Below are positions 33,614 through 43,143 of a DNA stretch of 64,000 nt, piece after piece. Source of the DNA: Burkholderiaceae bacterium (lineage in GTDB: Bacteria; Pseudomonadota; Gammaproteobacteria; Burkholderiales; Burkholderiaceae_E); assembly GCA_021166725.1 (NCBI GenBank), contig JAJPES010000077.1:27856-91855 (forward strand). The letters are read 5' to 3'. The first letter of the stretch is position 1. Each line of letters starts with the position of its first letter. The position numbers and the translations under genes are program-made. The notes under the pieces were generated by a model. That model saw only the letters and a program-made list of their open reading frames with translations. It was not told the DNA's origin and made no database searches.

Positions 33614-35110
33614 TCAGGGAGTCTGGTCATGAACACTGCTGACTGGCTGCATCGAGCGCGAACGCGCCGTTATGAGTTCGTTCGGCCGTAAGACTACTGT
33701 GATAGCCCCATCGTTGGTCCATAAATCCGTCCCCGGCACGAGCAATTCGGTTGCATTGCTGCGAACCACGCCAAAGCGAAGTCTTTCCGCAATCGGCAAC
33801 TCAATTGTCACTTTGTAAGTCGCCGCAGGGTGGTACCAGGCGACCCTGGAATTCTCCACCCCAGTGATGTTTGTGACAGCGACCCCCCATGATCCGTCGG
33901 GATTTTTTGCAGCTGCGGCGACAAGCCCCGGTTTTTGACCATATCCCCATTCCATAGTGCCGAAGAGCGAGCTGCTGGATGACCTGAACACGGAGCCTTG
34001 ATCGAAAGTAGAAAGCAATTGCTTAAAATAGTAGTATTTAGTGTGGATCTTCAATCCGCCGCTGGTATTGTCGGGTCGAACCAGCACTTGGCCCGAGTCC
34101 TTGTGGAAGTGAGGATCCCAGGCGCCGACTCCTATAAACCAAACCCAATGGGTGACCATATGATTCATGTCATTGAGGAAACGGGCCGCCAACACTGATG
34201 CTTCCGGTGCGTTCCCCGGCTGCTCGTCTCGCCCGTTACTGGGCGTCCCCCTGCCCACCTCAGTGATCCAGTACTCTTTGCCCGTTCCGATAACCCGATC
34301 CACCATTGCGCGGTTTGCGCCCATGTTGTACGTATGGCTGGCAATGCCCTGAATCGAATTCCACGTTTCACTGTCCTGTTTCATCGCGTCGACTGCACGA
34401 GACATACAGGCATCCGTACTTGCGCATTCGGGCGCAATGATTCCCACATTTGAAAGCCCTCGCTGATCCAGTTCGCGGCGTAGTTCTCTGACTGCCTCCG
34501 CCAATTGCGCTGGCGAAAATCCGGCGGGCTCGTTTGCGATTCCAGTTACTTGGATCGCGACGCCTCGTTCCTCTTTTACATCCTGTATGAATTGCGCTAT
34601 TCGCGCGACATAGTCCATCATTGACTCGGTTGGGGCGGACTCACCGCGCGCAGGCGCCAGCAGAAATGTCGTAACTCCGCGGATCCGCAATTCGCCTAGA
34701 AATCCGTTGTCAACATATCCAGAATAGAACTTTGATTTCATTCCGGAGAGAGTCTCGGACTCGGCGGATGGAACCCAAAGCCTCGCGATTGTCATTCCGA
34801 GATCGCGGAAGACCAGGTCCAGCATTCGCGAACGACGCATCTCGTCGAGGCCCATGACGTTGTTCCCGCGCCACGGCTGACTGGCGCCGATCCCGAGTAA
34901 AGCCTGCCGCGGCGCCTCTCCGATTCGAACTAATATCTCCGCATCGAAGGTGTCGTGGCCCGCAGACGAACCGGGTTGTTGTACGGCATGCCTGGCTCTG
35001 TCGTTCGCTGGCTCTCCAGATCTGTCTGTGGCCAAGTCGCACGATAATCCATCAGCGGCCAGGATCACGCCGAAAGACAGGCACATGAAAGGAATTAGGA
35101 GTTTGTTCAA
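33614..35110 (-). CDS. Exported GH30-like (clan GH-A) glycoside hydrolase
   Basis: About 498 residues. After a signal-like N-terminus (NKLLIPFMCLSFGVILAADG), a TIM-barrel domain shows the acid/base Asn-Glu-Pro (VTGIANEPAGFS) and a nucleophile Glu (EYWITEVGRG). A C-terminal beta-sandwich follows. This resembles family GH30 endo-xylanase/galactanase/glucanase enzymes; the true substrate is unknown, perhaps this locus's own EPS. The start is unclear: TTG 35110 gives a good signal peptide, ATG 35086 is the alternative, neither with a clear RBS. Lower GC than neighbours suggests transfer. Confidence 0.72.
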   Translation of the reverse strand: MNKLLIPFMCLSFGVILAADGLSCDLATDRSGEPANDRARHAVQQPGSSAGHDTFDAEILVRIGEAPRQALLGIGASQPWRGNNVMGLDEMRRSRMLDLVFRDLGMTIARLWVPSAESETLSGMKSKFYSGYVDNGFLGELRIRGVTTFLLAPARGESAPTESMMDYVARIAQFIQDVKEERGVAIQVTGIANEPAGFSPAQLAEAVRELRRELDQRGLSNVGIIAPECASTDACMSRAVDAMKQDSETWNSIQGIASHTYNMGANRAMVDRVIGTGKEYWITEVGRGTPSNGRDEQPGNAPEASVLAARFLNDMNHMVTHWVWFIGVGAWDPHFHKDSGQVLVRPDNTSGGLKIHTKYYYFKQLLSTFDQGSVFRSSSSSLFGTMEWGYGQKPGLVAAAAKNPDGSWGVAVTNITGVENSRVAWYHPAATYKVTIELPIAERLRFGVVRSNATELLVPGTDLWTNDGAITVVLRPNELITARSRSMQPVSSVHDQTP

Positions 35111-35165
35111 TCTTATAAGGAAACGACTTCCTCTCGTGCGGGACCGTCTGCGATAAGGTGTTTGA

Positions 35166-36308
35166 TCAATGGACCCTCGCATCCCGGTAGATCGCCTCCA
35201 ACGCGCCGAGCAAGACCGATGGGCAATAGTTCCGTTCATACGCCGCCCGGGCCGACGCACTCATCTCCCTGGCTTCCGCCTCACGCAAAGAAGTCCGCAA
35301 AAGACGCTGCGACAACGCTTCGGCATTTCTCGCGGGTACACAACTTCCCGTTTCACCGCTTCTCACAATTTCCGCAAGCGAACCGATCTCACTCGCGATC
35401 ACTGGGAGCCCCGCCTCGTACGCCTCCACGATCGTCATCGGAAACCCCTCATAGCAGAGGCTTGGCACCACGAGGTACAGAGCCTGGGTCATCGCCCTGC
35501 GCACCTCCTCGGCGTTTCGCCTCCCGAGCATTCGCACGTTCGCGATTCCCTTCAGCATCGAAGCACACGGCCCGTCGCCGATCACGTCGATCCGTACCTC
35601 CGGTGCTAGTCGCGCCGCCTGCGCGAGCACACCAATCCCCTTCTCCTCCGAGAGCCGCCCGACGTAGAGAACTCCTTCGCGCGGACCTTCCGGCGGTGCG
35701 CCCCGGTCGGGCACGAAATTCGGCTTGACGACAATCTTCTCAGGCGGCAAGCCCGCTCGCACGAAGACCTCGCGCGCGAAGCCCGTCAGCACGATGAATC
35801 GATCGACGTGTCGGTAGATCGTTCGCGTCCGATGCAGGGCAAGCGTTGCCGCAAGCACGGCGCTCTGGCTGGCCGAGTCCCGATAGCACCGGTGCAACAC
35901 TCCGCGCCACGGCAGATGGCCCACGCAATCCTCGCAGGGACCGCCCTCGCGCAGCAGCATCGCGTTCAGGCACGCGAGTCGGTAGTTGTGCAGCGTCTGA
36001 ACGATCGGCACGCCCGCTCGCTTCAGTGTCGGATAGACCGACGGTGAGATCAGCGGGAAGGTGTTGTGCACATGGGCTACATCCGGGCGAAAGCTCGCCG
36101 CCAGCGCGCTCAGGTCGTCGACGGAGCGCTTCGACCAGATCGTCTGCGCGGCCAGGCTCGCCGCGCCGATGCCATCGATGTCGTCGTTGTGCCGCTCGTA
36201 CGTCTGCACTTCGTGCCCGGCAGTGCGCAGCAGTTGCGCTTCGCGCTCGAAGACGACGTCTTCGCCGCCGCGCTGGCGGTAGCGGTTGTGCACGAGGAGA
36301 ATCCGCAC
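35166..36308 (-). CDS. Glycosyltransferase family 4
   Basis: A 380-residue GT-B enzyme. N-terminal domain: RILLVHNRYRQRGGEDVVFERE, VAHVHNTFPLISPSVY, and a Cys-rich GGPCEDCVGHLPW insert common in this subgroup. C-terminal donor-binding domain: VLYVGRLSEEKGIGVLAQAARL and the EX7E motif PSLCYEGFPMTIVEAYEAGLPVIAS. Expected to add one sugar of the EPS repeat unit. Donor unknown. On the minus strand after epsI, spaced 18 bases from it. Confidence 0.92.
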   Translation of the reverse strand: MRILLVHNRYRQRGGEDVVFEREAQLLRTAGHEVQTYERHNDDIDGIGAASLAAQTIWSKRSVDDLSALAASFRPDVAHVHNTFPLISPSVYPTLKRAGVPIVQTLHNYRLACLNAMLLREGGPCEDCVGHLPWRGVLHRCYRDSASQSAVLAATLALHRTRTIYRHVDRFIVLTGFAREVFVRAGLPPEKIVVKPNFVPDRGAPPEGPREGVLYVGRLSEEKGIGVLAQAARLAPEVRIDVIGDGPCASMLKGIANVRMLGRRNAEEVRRAMTQALYLVVPSLCYEGFPMTIVEAYEAGLPVIASEIGSLAEIVRSGETGSCVPARNAEALSQRLLRTSLREAEAREMSASARAAYERNYCPSVLLGALEAIYRDARVH

Positions 36309-36326
36309 GATGCGCGCCGACCGGCT

Positions 36327-37004
36327 TCAGCCCGGCCCGCGTCCGAAAAACCGGGACCGCACCTGCTGCGGCACACTGTCGCGCATCTCCGCCACGAAGC
36401 GCTCCTGCAGCGCGTATGCCGCCTGCGGGTTCGTGTCAATCGACGACACCCGCACCAGCATGCCATCGGGTATGCGCCCGAGCAGACCCTCGCGGATCTG
36501 GATCAGCTTGCGCCGCAGCCCAGGCAGCGTGGCCTGCTCGTCGAGCGTCACCCAGTAGGTGATCGGCTCGACGCGAGATTGCTGCGTTCCCACGATGCGC
36601 CGCACCGGCACACGCAGCCCTTCCAGTTCGAGTTGCCCCTCGCCCTGCACCGACACCGCGAACCCTTGTGCCGCATAACAGAACTCCGGCCGGTGCACCT
36701 GCGTCGCCTCGGAGGCCTGGTCGCTGCCGTAGGCAATCGACAGCATCACACGATCTCCGCGCGAATTCACGTAGGTGCGCGCGAGCACCTGGCTGTAGAG
36801 CGCGTCGAGCCGCTGCTGAACATCGGGACTGGGCAGGATCGGCACGATCGTGCGGTCGATGCGCCAATCGCCGAACGCGACGGGAACCTGCTCCTCGAGG
36901 TCGATCTTCGGCTTCACGTCGGCCAGATGCCGCCGGGGCGTGAGCGCCAGCGCAGCGACTGACGCGCTCAACATCAGCGTCATCAGCCAGAGCGCGCGCT
37001 TCAT
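36327..37004 (-). CDS. epsI: EpsI, exosortase-associated protein
   Basis: A 225-residue protein with an N-terminal signal anchor (ALWLMTLMLSASVAALAL). The EpsI-domain landmarks are VPVAFGDWRI, TYVNSRGDRVMLSIAYGSDQ and HRPEFCYAAQGF, followed by VEPITYWVTLDEQ. EpsI proteins are encoded next to, or fused to, exosortases and are periplasmic partners of unknown mechanism. Its ATG overlaps the exosortase gene stop (ATGA), so the two are coupled. Confidence 0.92.
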   Translation of the reverse strand: MKRALWLMTLMLSASVAALALTPRRHLADVKPKIDLEEQVPVAFGDWRIDRTIVPILPSPDVQQRLDALYSQVLARTYVNSRGDRVMLSIAYGSDQASEATQVHRPEFCYAAQGFAVSVQGEGQLELEGLRVPVRRIVGTQQSRVEPITYWVTLDEQATLPGLRRKLIQIREGLLGRIPDGMLVRVSSIDTNPQAAYALQERFVAEMRDSVPQQVRSRFFGRGPG

Positions 37005-37882
37005 CGGGCGGGGCTCTCGCCGGGCCGGTTGCGCAGGCCCGGAAAGAGCCCGAGCACGTTGTCGACAAGCAGGATCAGCAGCAGCGCCGACACGAACAGC
37101 ACCAGACCGGCGAAACCGTGGAGGAAGCCCTGTCCGGCCGCGTCACCGAGATAGAACGTGACCAGGATCAGGATGATCACGCGGATCACGTTCGCGGAGA
37201 ACGCGACCGGGATCGTCAGCAGCGCGAGCGCAACGTTGCGCGCGGGTGACGTGTAACGCATCACGTTCAGGTACAGCAGGCCCAGCGCCTCGAGCGTGAA
37301 CATCGAGTTCAGGCCGGCGCACGCATCGGCCACCAGCAACCGGTAATGCGCGACAAACAGCATTACCCCGCTGCGCGCCACCGGATAACCGAGCGCGTAG
37401 AGAATGTGCTCAGCCGCGTACGAAGCCCCGGCTTTCAACGGTGTCGTCATCGTCTGCACGAGCAGGCCGGGCAGCGGAATCATGAAGAGCACGAAGAACA
37501 GGGGAAAGGCCATGAGGCGAACGCCTCGCCAGCCCTTGACGAGCAGCAGCAGCCCCGGAGCGATGAGCAGGAACGAGCCGACTTCCAACGTGTCGATGCT
37601 CTGCGAGCGCCCGAGCACATACACGAGCAACCCGAGCACGAAGAGCGCCGCGCCCAGCGACGTAACTGGTGCGCGGGGAAGTGCCGCAAGCGATTTGCGC
37701 CGCTGCCACGTGAGCCATGTGGCCACTGCCAGGACGATCGGCCCATGCCCCTGTTCATCGGTAGCCCAGATCGTTCGGGCGAGCGTGAGAATCGTCGGGA
37801 CGTAAAGGATCGCAAGCCCCGCGAAGATCGGAAGCGGCGCCGAGAACATGCTCGCCGAAAGGCGCTCAGGGCGCCCATTCAT
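37001..37882 (-). CDS. xrtB: Exosortase B (XrtB)
   Basis: A 293-residue integral-membrane transpeptidase/protease-like enzyme with about 8-9 helices. The exosortase catalytic triad is visible: Cys188 in LLVADACAGLNSM, Arg234 in FSANVIRV, and His255 in GFLHGFAG. It is predicted to cleave PEP-CTERM tails after export, releasing or re-anchoring the proteins in the EPS matrix. The pairing with EpsI, EpsD/E/F/G and EpsL places it in the XrtB class. Start at ATG 37882, 13 bases after the fcl stop; ATG 37912 would overlap fcl. Confidence 0.93.
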   Translation of the reverse strand: MNGRPERLSASMFSAPLPIFAGLAILYVPTILTLARTIWATDEQGHGPIVLAVATWLTWQRRKSLAALPRAPVTSLGAALFVLGLLVYVLGRSQSIDTLEVGSFLLIAPGLLLLVKGWRGVRLMAFPLFFVLFMIPLPGLLVQTMTTPLKAGASYAAEHILYALGYPVARSGVMLFVAHYRLLVADACAGLNSMFTLEALGLLYLNVMRYTSPARNVALALLTIPVAFSANVIRVIILILVTFYLGDAAGQGFLHGFAGLVLFVSALLLILLVDNVLGLFPGLRNRPGESPAR

Positions 37883-37895
37883 CGCTTGAGTCCGC

Positions 37896-38885
37896 TCACT
37901 GGGTTGCGCCATACGCTTCGTACGCGAGCCGCAACCCGTCGCGAAGCGTCGTGCGCGCCGTCCATCCTGCCTCTGCAAGTCGCGACACGTCGAGCAGCTT
38001 GCGCGCGGTGCCGTCGGGTTTGCCGGAGTCGTAACGCACGTCGCCTGCAAAACCGACTACCTCTCCAACCGTCCGCGCTAGATCTCGTATCGTGACGTCC
38101 TCGCCTACCCCGACGTTCACCAGTGGTGGCTCGAAACGACCGGTACGGCTTTCGTCGCTGCCTAGCAACCGCACGAATCGCTCGTCGTCCAGCCTCATTA
38201 GGAAGACGCAGGCATCGGCCATGTCGTCGCTGTACAGGAACTCGCGCCGCGGATTTCCCGAGCCCCAGACGACGACTTCCCGCGCTCCCGTCACCTTCGC
38301 CTCGTGAAACTTCCGGATCAGCGCCGGGATCACGTGGCTCGTCTCGAGGTCGTAGTTGTCTCCGGGCCCGTAGAGGTTCGTCGGCATGACAGCGAGGTAT
38401 TTCGTGCCGTGCTGCCGGTTGTAGCTCCAGCACATTTCCACGCCGGCGATCTTGGCGATCGCATAGGCGCGATTCGTCGCTTCCAGCGGCCCGGTGAGCA
38501 GGTGCTCTTCCTTCATCGGCTGCGGCGCATTCCTCGGGTAGATGCACGAGGAGCCGAGGAACAGCAGTCGCTTCACGCCGTGGCGGAAGGCCTGGTGGAT
38601 GACGTTCGTCTGGATCGCCAGGTTCTCGCGGATGAACTCGGCGGGGAACCGGTCGTTCGCTAGGATTCCTCCGACGCGCGCTGCAGCGAGAAAAACGTAC
38701 TCCGGTCGCTGCGCATCGAAGAAGGCTTCGGTGGCCGCGGCGTCGGTCAGGTCGAGCTCGGCGTGCGTTCGCGTGACGAGGTTGTCGAACCCCTGCGCCT
38801 GCAGCACCCGCACGAGCGCCGAGCCGACCAGGCCCCGGTGTCCGGCAACCCAGATTTTCGAATCGCGCTGCATCGCCGTGCTCAT
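37896..38885 (-). CDS. fcl: GDP-L-fucose synthase
   Basis: A 329-residue SDR that epimerises and reduces GDP-4-keto-6-deoxymannose to GDP-L-fucose. NADP motif: [14 protein letters not shown] (about 12-25). Catalytic Ser-Tyr-Lys: FLGSSCIYP then [48 protein letters not shown] and [17 protein letters not shown] are hallmark blocks. It follows gmd by 13 bases, giving the full GDP-mannose to GDP-fucose branch, so the EPS probably contains L-fucose. Confidence 0.95.
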   Translation of the reverse strand: MSTAMQRDSKIWVAGHRGLVGSALVRVLQAQGFDNLVTRTHAELDLTDAAATEAFFDAQRPEYVFLAAARVGGILANDRFPAEFIRENLAIQTNVIHQAFRHGVKRLLFLGSSCIYPRNAPQPMKEEHLLTGPLEATNRAYAIAKIAGVEMCWSYNRQHGTKYLAVMPTNLYGPGDNYDLETSHVIPALIRKFHEAKVTGAREVVVWGSGNPRREFLYSDDMADACVFLMRLDDERFVRLLGSDESRTGRFEPPLVNVGVGEDVTIRDLARTVGEVVGFAGDVRYDSGKPDGTARKLLDVSRLAEAGWTARTTLRDGLRLAYEAYGATQ

Positions 38886-38898
38886 CGCAAGACCCCGG

Positions 38899-39984
38899 TC
38901 ATTCCTTGCGATCGAACACGCGAAAACCGGCGTCCTTGACCAGCGCGTAGCGCCGTGCGCTTTCGAAGTCCTCGTGCACCATCTCGTCGACGAGCTGCTC
39001 GAAGCTCACCTTGGGTTGCCAGTCGAGTTTGCTTCGTGCCTTCGACGCGTCGCCGAGCAGCGTTTCGACTTCGGTGGGCCGGTAGTAGCGCGGATCGACG
39101 CGCACGATGACGCGTCCCTTCTCGTCGGTACCCGTCTCGTCCTCGGCTTCGCCGCGCCAGCGGACCTTCATCTCGAGCCGCGCCGCCGCTGCCTCGACGA
39201 ACTCGCGCACGCTGTGCTGCACGCCGGTGGCGATGACGAAATCGTCGGCCTCGCGCTGCTGCAGGATGCGCCATTGCGCGTCGACGTAGTCGCGGGCGTG
39301 GCCCCAGTCGCGCCGCGCGTTCAGGTTGCCGAGGAACAGGCAATCCTGCAAGCCGAGCTTGATGCGCGCGAGCCCGCGCGTGATCTTGCGGGTGACGAAG
39401 GTTTCGCCGCGCAGCGGACTCTCGTGGTTGAAGAGAATGCCGTTGCACGCGAACAGGCCGTAGGCCTCGCGGTAGTTCACCGTGATCCAGTACGCGTAGA
39501 GCTTCGCTGCCGCGTACGGGCTGCGCGGATAGAACGGCGTGCGCTCGGTCTGCGGAATCTCCTGCACCTTGCCGTACAGCTCGCTGGTGGACGCCTGGTA
39601 GAAGCGCGTCTTCTTTTCGAGCCCGAGGATGCGGATCGCTTCTAGCAGGCGCAGCGTGCCGAGCGCGTCGGAGTTCGCGGTGTATTCGGGCGTTTCGAAC
39701 GAGACCGCCACGTGGCTCTGTGCGGCGAGGTTGTAGATCTCGTCGGGCTGCACCTGCTGCACGATGCGGATCAGGTTCGTGCTGTCGGTGAGGTCACCGT
39801 AGTGCAGGACGAGCCGGCGCCGCTCTTCGTGCGGATCCTCGTACAGGTGGTCGATGCGGTCGGTGTTGAACAGCGACGCCCGACGCTTGATGCCGTGGAC
39901 GAGGTATCCCTTGCCGAGCAGGAACTCGGCAAGGTACGCACCGTCCTGGCCGGTGATTCCCGTGATGAGTGCGGTCTTGCTCAC
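38899..39984 (-). CDS. gmd: GDP-mannose 4,6-dehydratase
   Basis: A 361-residue extended SDR converting GDP-mannose to GDP-4-keto-6-deoxymannose. [20 protein letters not shown] (8-27) binds [41 protein letters not shown] and the Tyr-x3-Lys in [12 protein letters not shown] are family marks. [16 protein letters not shown] follows. First enzyme of the GDP-fucose branch, operon partner of fcl. No GDP-mannose-making manB/manC is in the window, so the precursor must come from elsewhere. Confidence 0.96.
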   Translation of the reverse strand: MSKTALITGITGQDGAYLAEFLLGKGYLVHGIKRRASLFNTDRIDHLYEDPHEERRRLVLHYGDLTDSTNLIRIVQQVQPDEIYNLAAQSHVAVSFETPEYTANSDALGTLRLLEAIRILGLEKKTRFYQASTSELYGKVQEIPQTERTPFYPRSPYAAAKLYAYWITVNYREAYGLFACNGILFNHESPLRGETFVTRKITRGLARIKLGLQDCLFLGNLNARRDWGHARDYVDAQWRILQQREADDFVIATGVQHSVREFVEAAAARLEMKVRWRGEAEDETGTDEKGRVIVRVDPRYYRPTEVETLLGDASKARSKLDWQPKVSFEQLVDEMVHEDFESARRYALVKDAGFRVFDRKE

Positions 39985-40005
39985 GAAGCTTCCGTTGCAG
40001 TTCGT

Positions 40006-40806
40006 TCAGGCCCGGCGCTCAAGTAGTTGCCTCGATGCGGCCAGGACGAACTGCGTGTTCGTTACGAGATAGCGTTTCCAGAGCCGGCGCGGCTCCACTG
40101 CGAGTCGGTGCAACCATTCGAGCCCCGCCCGGCGCATCCATAGCGGAGCGCGCTTCAGTGTTCCGGCGTGAAAATCGAAGGCAGCTCCCACTCCCAGCAG
40201 GACTGCGCCCAGGTCGGCGCCGTGCGAGGCAAGCCACTTTTCCTGCTTGGGGCAGCCGAGACCGATGAAAACCGCGCCTGCGCCCGACCGACGAATGGCA
40301 TCGAGATGGCTCGCATTCGTTTCCGCGTCGGCGTCGCCGAAAGGCGGAGAAATCGCTCCGACGATGCGAAGCGCGGGAAATCGTGCAAAGAGGTTCCGGC
40401 GAAGACGCTCGAGCGTCTCTTCGGTGCTGCCATAAAGAAAGACAGATATGCCCGCTTGCTCGAAACGCGCGCAAAGCTCCCACATCAGGTCGGGGCCGTT
40501 GATTCTCGGCTGGCGAGCATGGCCCAGTCTGCGTAGCATCCAGGCGACCGGCGCTCCGTCGGGCAGCGCAAGGCTGGCGGAAGCCAACGCGCGAGCGAAT
40601 GCCTGGTTGCGCTGTGCTTCGACGACAGAGTGCGAGTTGCACAGGCACACGGTCCGCGACTCGTGTGATCGCGACCAGTGTTCAATGCGATCGAGCACTT
40701 CGTGCCATTCGAGGGCATCGATGAAGGTGCCGACAACACGAGACCCGCGCCGGATACCCGGCGCCACGCGAATGCAAGTTGCAGGCAATGATTGAGCGGA
40801 AGACAC
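40006..40806 (-). CDS. WecB/TagA/CpsF family glycosyltransferase (EpsA-like)
   Basis: A 266-residue GT26 enzyme that usually adds the second sugar (ManNAc, ManNAcA or glucose) to the priming lipid. Family blocks: VVGTFIDALEWHEVLDRI, CLCNSHSVVEAQRN, ALPDGAPVAWMLRRLGHARQPRINGPDLMWELC, VFLYGSTEETLERL and FIGLGCPKQEKWLASH. It begins the minus-strand transcript wecB / gmd / fcl / xrtB / epsI / GT. The C-terminus carries a basic amphipathic helix (RAGLEWLHRLAVEPRRLWKR) typical for membrane docking. The methanolan-locus name epsA is likely but not certain. Confidence 0.92.
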   Translation of the reverse strand: MSSAQSLPATCIRVAPGIRRGSRVVGTFIDALEWHEVLDRIEHWSRSHESRTVCLCNSHSVVEAQRNQAFARALASASLALPDGAPVAWMLRRLGHARQPRINGPDLMWELCARFEQAGISVFLYGSTEETLERLRRNLFARFPALRIVGAISPPFGDADAETNASHLDAIRRSGAGAVFIGLGCPKQEKWLASHGADLGAVLLGVGAAFDFHAGTLKRAPLWMRRAGLEWLHRLAVEPRRLWKRYLVTNTQFVLAASRQLLERRA

Positions 40807-40939
40807 CGGTTCTGCGTCGGTTCGATGGATAGGCGTCGGATTCGGGTAGCCGAAGGCGACAACTATATGCCGGCGAGCGCCCTGCTTTCGTGACGCAGGC
40901 CACGAACGCTACTTGGAACCGCTGTGCTGGTCTTAACAA

Positions 40940-40951
40940 GTCAATATTGAC
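40940..40951. promoter_or_regulatory. 12-base perfect palindrome between wecB-like gene and crp-like gene
   Basis: GTCAATATTGAC is self-complementary and lies in the 175-base AT-richer gap, about 140 bases upstream of the wecB-like start. It could be an operator for the adjacent Crp/Fnr-family regulator. Suggestive only. Confidence 0.3.
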
Positions 40952-40981
40952 CTTGGACCTTTGCGATCACCATCGTCCCGA

Positions 40982-41653
40982 TCAACCGTCCTGCGGCGGA
41001 TTACGTAGCAGCAAGCCATTCCCTTGGGCAACAATAAACTCGTGCGCTTCGAGCTGCTTCATTACGCGGTGAATCATGCTTCTCGATGCTCCGACCCGAT
41101 CGGCGATTGCCTGCTGGCTCGGGCGCGGTCGAACCACCAGTTGCCCCTCGCGCTCCTCGGCGATTTCGATCAGGAGCAGTTTCACCCGGTCCTCGACCTC
41201 GAGAAGCGCAAGCCGCTTGGCGAACCGCATCGTCGCACGCAGCATGCGCGCCATCTTTATGAGGATGTGCTTGGCGAAGTCGGGCCTCTCGGCCATCAGG
41301 CTAAGGAACTGTGCCCGCGTCAGGCATACGAGCTCACCGCGGCCGCAACTCACGACGGACGCCATCCGGTTACCGCCATCGATCATCGCTTCGCCGAAGT
41401 ACTCGCCGCTGCTGATATAACCCAGCACGACGCTGCGCCCGTCGGATGCGCTGAGCAGCACCTGGAAGAGTCCTTTGCGGATCACGCAGAAGGAATCAAC
41501 CGGTTCGCCCTCGTGACAAACGTGGCTCTTGGCGGGAATTCGTCGGATCCTGCCGATCGATGCGACCTCTTCGAAGAGATCCGGCGGCAGCAGGTCCGTA
41601 AAGCGACGCGGAGAATTCGCGTTCGACGATTCGATAAAAGGGCGAACCGACAT
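40982..41653 (-). CDS. Crp/Fnr family transcriptional regulator
   Basis: A 223-residue regulator. The cyclic-nucleotide-binding jelly roll (about 15-125) has EGEPVDSFCVIRKGLFQVLL and YISSGEYFGEAMID; the usual cAMP-contact Arg-Ser pair is not conserved. The Crp-type HTH is RPSQQAIADRVGASRSMIHRVMKQLE. No N-terminal Cys cluster is present, so it is not an oxygen-sensing Fnr. It may bind another nucleotide, perhaps c-di-GMP, or none. Start at ATG 41653; ATG 41743 would add 30 residues with atypical codon use. Its position beside the EPS locus suggests it controls it (inference). Confidence 0.87.
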   Translation of the reverse strand: MSVRPFIESSNANSPRRFTDLLPPDLFEEVASIGRIRRIPAKSHVCHEGEPVDSFCVIRKGLFQVLLSASDGRSVVLGYISSGEYFGEAMIDGGNRMASVVSCGRGELVCLTRAQFLSLMAERPDFAKHILIKMARMLRATMRFAKRLALLEVEDRVKLLLIEIAEEREGQLVVRPRPSQQAIADRVGASRSMIHRVMKQLEAHEFIVAQGNGLLLRNPPQDG

Positions 41654-41742
41654 CGGGGTGATTCGCGACTCCAATGGTGCTGTGAAAGCGATCGATGGAG
41701 GAAAGGCCTCGCGAATATAACCGCCAGAATGTCCTTTTGACA

Positions 41743-41758
41743 TAGACCTTTCGGTCTA
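41743..41758. promoter_or_regulatory. Inverted repeat upstream of crp-like gene (possible autoregulatory operator)
   Basis: TAGACC-TTTC-GGTCTA is a perfect 6-base inverted repeat 90 bases before the chosen regulator start. The surrounding 247-base gap 41744-41990 is AT-richer and also has a second imperfect palindrome (TTGTT-N8-AACAA, about 41915-41932). No gene is seen in the gap. Confidence 0.35.
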
Positions 41759-41990
41759 TTCGGCGAAAACCCGATATGCGCCGCGCAGCTCCCCTGCTCG
41801 CAAGGGCAAAAAACCCCTCGGAAAGCGACGTCGCGCCCGCTGCCTTGCGGCGTAAAAAACTCTGACAACACTAGGGGTTGCGCCGCTTGTTTTCGAAGAA
41901 TGGCGGGATGTTTTGTTGATTATTGAACAATCGCACTGTGCAATCCGCACAGGATTCGACCAACATCGCGATCCCGCCGCTAGATCGGAA

Positions 41991-43010
41991 CTACGCGAGC
42001 CCCGGCTCCCCCATCGCCGCCACCTGCTCGCGCAGTTCGAGCACGCGGTCCTGCCAGTACCGCTGCATGCCGAACCACGGAAACGCCGCCGGAAACGCGG
42101 GATCCTCCCAGCGCCGCGCGATCCACGCCGAGTAGTGCACGAGCCGCAGCGTGCGCAGCGGCTCGACGAGCTGCAGTTCTCGCCGGTCCAGTTCGGCGAA
42201 ATCCTCGTAGCCGGCGAGCACGTCCGAAAGCTGGCGCGTCATCGACGCGCGGTCGCCCGAGAGCAGCATCCACAGATCCTGTACAGCCGGGCCGTTGCGC
42301 GCGTCGTCGAAGTCGACGAAGTGCGGTCCGTCGTCGGTCCACAGGATGTTCCCGGCGTGGCAGTCGCCGTGCAGGCGGCGGATGCGCACGTCGCCCGCGC
42401 GCTGGAAGGCGGCACGCACCGCTTCGAGAGCGAGATCGACGATGCCGGTCCAGGCCGGGCGCAGCTCGGTGGGGATGAAGTCGTGCGCGAGCAGCCAGTC
42501 GCGCGGTTCCTGGCCGAAGGTCTCGACGTCGAGCGCCGGGCGCTCGACGAAGGGGACGTTGCCGGCGGCTGCGTGAATGCGGCCGATGAAGCGGCCGACG
42601 CGCTCGAGCGTGTCGGCGTCGTCGAGCTCGGGGGCGCGGCCGCCGCGGCGCGGGTACACGGCGAAACGGTGGCCGGCGTAGCGCGCGAGGGTCGGCGACA
42701 CGAGGACGGCTGCCTCGCCTTCGACTTCGCCGGCGGCCTTGATTCCCATCGGGGCGACCACCGGGATCTCACGCTCGGCGAGCTCGGCTACGAAGTTGTG
42801 TTCCTCGCCGATCTGCGCGTCGGTCCAGCGTCCCGGGCGGTAGAACTTCGCGACCACGTTCCGGCCGTCCTCGAGCGTCACCTGGTAGACGCGGTTCTCG
42901 TAGCTGTTCAGCGCGAGGAAGCGGCCATCGCCGCGCAATCCGATCGCTTCGAGCGCGTCGAGCATTCGGTCGGGAGTCAGGTCGGCGTAGGGGCGATCGG
43001 GCGCGCTCAT
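41991..43010 (-). CDS. SrkA/RdoA-type stress-response kinase
   Basis: A 339-residue protein kinase-like (APH superfamily) enzyme. NSYENRVYQVTLEDGRNVVAKFYRPGRW matches the SrkA N-lobe (Lys of VVAKFYRP). Catalytic loop RLHGDCHAGNILW and the metal Asp in HFVDFDDARNGP are intact. SrkA/YihE phosphorylates Ser/Thr and protects against stress-induced death in enterobacteria. Length (E. coli SrkA 328) fits. It stands alone between the crp-like gene and a divergent PEP-CTERM gene. Confidence 0.9.
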   Translation of the reverse strand: MSAPDRPYADLTPDRMLDALEAIGLRGDGRFLALNSYENRVYQVTLEDGRNVVAKFYRPGRWTDAQIGEEHNFVAELAEREIPVVAPMGIKAAGEVEGEAAVLVSPTLARYAGHRFAVYPRRGGRAPELDDADTLERVGRFIGRIHAAAGNVPFVERPALDVETFGQEPRDWLLAHDFIPTELRPAWTGIVDLALEAVRAAFQRAGDVRIRRLHGDCHAGNILWTDDGPHFVDFDDARNGPAVQDLWMLLSGDRASMTRQLSDVLAGYEDFAELDRRELQLVEPLRTLRLVHYSAWIARRWEDPAFPAAFPWFGMQRYWQDRVLELREQVAAMGEPGLA

Positions 43011-43143
43011 CCCCGAAGCCTACGCGATGCGCGACGACGGTTTCTGGTGCATGGGCGGGGCGTGTCGGCGCTCCTTACACGCGAGAATCCGCGTCGCGGC
43101 GAGAGATCACCGATCGCGTGCAAATACAAAGGCTTGCAACAGC

